Positions 62,241 to 64,000 of a stretch of DNA of 64,000 nt are shown piece by piece (position 1 is the stretch's first letter; every line of letters starts with the position of its first letter). The stretch covers positions 2,797,501 to 2,861,500 of the forward strand of contig NZ_CP031416.1 in the NCBI RefSeq assembly GCF_003367375.1. The letters are read 5' to 3'. The notes beneath the pieces are model-generated. The model did no database searches, had not been told where the DNA came from, and saw only the letters and a list, made by a program, of their open reading frames with translations. This DNA is from Gallaecimonas mangrovi. GTDB taxonomy: Bacteria; Pseudomonadota; Gammaproteobacteria; Enterobacterales; Gallaecimonadaceae. The translations under genes and the position numbers were made by a program.

Positions 62241-62748
62241 GGCGATCCTTATCAAGGGCCCTATTCAAGGCAAAGACGTTAACGACTTTGGGGCCAAGAA
62301 TACCACCGTGTGCGAACGTCATAACGACTGTTTTTAGTTGCCGAGGGTTCATTCCTCTGGCCTTGGCAACCACCGGTATCTGCTCGATAACGGCGGCTAG
62401 GGGTAAGTCAGGGTCCACTCCTGAACCACTGCGGCTAAGCAGCGCCGGATGCCGGTACGGCAGGTTCGCTGCAAAGTCGCGGCGCGCCTGACTATCAAGT
62501 GGCAAATTAGTCGCAGCGGAGCTGGCACCGTTGTTATGGTTGGCCGATGGCCTGCCGTGAAAATAACCTACGTTGTCAAAGGCTTGGCCAATCAGGCTTG
62601 AGCCAAGCAGTTCACCCTGACTGTTGTATATCAAGCTGCCCGCAGCCTGAAATGGGAACAACAGTTTGGCAAGGCCAGTGACCAGCATTGGATAACCCAA
62701 ACCAAGCAACACGGATAACAGCAGTAGTGAACGAATAGCAATCATCAT
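62230..62748 (-). CDS. kdpC: KdpC, potassium pump subunit
   Basis: 172 residues, one N-terminal helix (IRSLLLLSVLLGLGYPMLVTGLAKLLFP), then the periplasmic domain with LIGQAFDNVGYFHGRPSA and the family's C-terminal VNVFALNRALD. KdpC stabilises ATP binding in KdpB. 9 bp after kdpB. Confidence 0.94.
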   Translation of the reverse strand: MMIAIRSLLLLSVLLGLGYPMLVTGLAKLLFPFQAAGSLIYNSQGELLGSSLIGQAFDNVGYFHGRPSANHNNGASSAATNLPLDSQARRDFAANLPYRHPALLSRSGSGVDPDLPLAAVIEQIPVVAKARGMNPRQLKTVVMTFAHGGILGPKVVNVFALNRALDKDRHAR

Positions 62749-62757
62749 AAAGACTCC

Positions 62758-64000
62758 CTACACCAAGCCAAGGCCGTTGATGACAAGGTCAATAAGCTTA
62801 ATGGCGACAAAGGGCACGACTAGCCCACCCAGGCCATAAATGAGGAGATTACGCCTAAGCAACGAAGCGGTATTACCGCTAAGGCTAACCCCTTTTAACG
62901 CCAGTGGTACCAGGGCGACGATCACCAAAGCGTTAAAAATAATGGCCGACAAGATCGCGCTTTGCGGGCTGCCTAAATGCATCAGGTTTAACACGCCCAG
63001 CTGCGGATAAGCCGCCACAAACAGTGCCGGGAGGATGGCAAAGTATTTGGCCACATCGTTGGCAATAGAGAAGGTAGTCAGGGCGCCTCGGGTAACAAGT
63101 AATTGCTTACCGACCCGCACCACATCCAATAACTTGGTGGGATTGGAATCCAGATCCACCAAGTTTCCGGCCTCCTTGGCAGCCTGGGTACCTTCATTCA
63201 TGGCTAACCCTACATCTGCCTGAGCCAACGCCGGGGCGTCATTGGCACCATCGCCACACATCGCTACCAGGCGTCCCTGCTGCTGTTCTTGGCGAATGTA
63301 GGCTAATTTTTTCTCTGGTGTGGCCTGGGCAACAAAGTCATCAACCCCGGCTTCCGCCGCAATGGCCGCCGCGGTAAGCGGGTTATCACCGGTGATCATC
63401 ACGGTACGGATCCCAAGCTCACGCAGAGCTTTAAAACGGGCACGAATTCCGGGTTTGATGATGTCTTTAAGATAAATGGCGCCAAGCAGCTGTTGATTGC
63501 AACAGACCAGTAGCGGTGTTCCCCCTTGGCGGGCAATGTTGTCCACGGCCTCATCCAACGGCGCTGGAACCTTGGTTAACTTAAGCTGCGCCAATACCGC
63601 ATCCACCGCCCCCTTACGATAGTGATTTTCTGCCCGGTCAAGGCCACTTAGCCGAGTCTCAGCAGTAAAAGGAACCACCTGATCACCGTCAGCAAGCTGC
63701 GCCTGATGTTGGCTTTTGGCAGCAAGGGTAAGAATGGATTTGCCCTCTGGGGTACTGTCACCCAAAGATGCCAACATTGCAGCCTCCATCAGGCCAGCCA
63801 TATTTTGCCCTGGAGCAGGGATAAAGGTATCGGCCATACGATTACCAAAGGTAATGGTGCCGGTTTTATCTAGCAGCAGCGTGCGCACATCACCTGCTGC
63901 TTCCACTGCGCGTCCCGATTTAGCAATCACGTTGAGCTTAACCAGCCGGTCCATACCGGCAATGCCAATTGCCGAGAGCAAGCCGCCAATGGTGGTTGGA
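62758..64000 (-). CDS. kdpB: KdpB, potassium-transporting ATPase (5' end outside window)
   Basis: C-terminal 413 residues or so of the P-type ATPase subunit; the frame stays open to the right edge. Phosphorylation site [29 protein letters not shown] hinge, C-terminal helices [37 protein letters not shown]. The upstream genes (kdpA, possibly kdpF) are expected just beyond base 64000 on the minus strand. Confidence 0.97.
   Translation of the reverse strand, partial: PTTIGGLLSAIGIAGMDRLVKLNVIAKSGRAVEAAGDVRTLLLDKTGTITFGNRMADTFIPAPGQNMAGLMEAAMLASLGDSTPEGKSILTLAAKSQHQAQLADGDQVVPFTAETRLSGLDRAENHYRKGAVDAVLAQLKLTKVPAPLDEAVDNIARQGGTPLLVCCNQQLLGAIYLKDIIKPGIRARFKALRELGIRTVMITGDNPLTAAAIAAEAGVDDFVAQATPEKKLAYIRQEQQQGRLVAMCGDGANDAPALAQADVGLAMNEGTQAAKEAGNLVDLDSNPTKLLDVVRVGKQLLVTRGALTTFSIANDVAKYFAILPALFVAAYPQLGVLNLMHLGSPQSAILSAIIFNALVIVALVPLALKGVSLSGNTASLLRRNLLIYGLGGLVVPFVAIKLIDLVINGLGLV

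Noticed and set aside
1-64000. CRISPR arrays
   Set aside because: No regularly spaced direct repeats were found; repeats near 57.2-57.4 kb are inverted and of different sequence.

Overview
This window appears to come from the chromosome of a marine or aquatic gammaproteobacterium. It has the gammaproteobacterial block dnaJ-dnaK-grpE / nadK / recN / bamE / rnfH-ratA / smpB, a tmRNA encoding the ANDENYALAA tag, an Lpp/L,D-transpeptidase pair and a kdp operon. A lateral-flagellum locus of the Vibrio/Aeromonas/E. coli Flag-2 type points towards the Alteromonadales/Aeromonadales side. Gallaecimonas is my best guess at genus, inferred from gene content and not proven.

Layout. (1) 1-8.2 kb holds housekeeping genes: the dnaK-dnaJ operon and grpE with clear sigma-32 heat-shock promoters, nadK, SOS-controlled recN with two LexA boxes, the BAM lipoprotein BamE, the RnfH-RatA pair and SmpB. 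(2) 8.5-41.6 kb is one complete lateral (swarming) flagellar system of 37 genes. From the right it runs fliMNPQR-flhBA (switch and export gate), motY-lafK (motor accessory protein and sigma-54 activator), fliEFGHIJ (MS ring, switch, export ATPase), the oppositely oriented flgAMN, flgBCDEFGHIJKL (rod, hook, rings, junction), lafW, and lafABCDEFSTU (flagellin, cap, chaperones, hook-length control, FliL, sigma-28, stator). Neighbouring genes commonly overlap by 1-4 nt. (3) 41.7-56.7 kb is a mixed region: an Mpo1-like membrane protein, an unusual putative Cys-His-Asp secreted enzyme, a LysE exporter, a Ca/Na exchanger with MscS, a chemoreceptor, L,D-transpeptidase and Lpp, a P-type ATPase, an esterase, a 52-residue YqaE/Pmp3 protein, a SelW-like protein, a COG0523 metallochaperone with a Zur-like box, and cytochrome c'. 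(4) 56.77-57.13 kb is ssrA (tmRNA), followed by a dense array of short inverted repeats. (5) 57.6-58.9 kb is a TetR regulator with two matching operators and a target membrane protein. (6) 58.97-64 kb is kdpB(partial)-C-D-E, potassium uptake and its two-component system.

The most interesting element is in the 541-bp gap between flhA and motY. On the minus strand at about 35107-35192 there is a near-canonical c-di-GMP-I (GEMM) riboswitch aptamer in the leader of motY-lafK. It would let the second messenger that governs the swim/stick decision act directly on the RNA for the lateral-flagellum master regulator. LafK would then act with sigma-54 (a good -24/-12 site precedes flgB), and LafS (sigma-28) with FlgM would control the late genes. 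Other points of note: smpB and ssrA, usually neighbours, lie 48.6 kb apart with the flagellar locus between them, and a possible effector-like protein is encoded beside the flagellar export operon.
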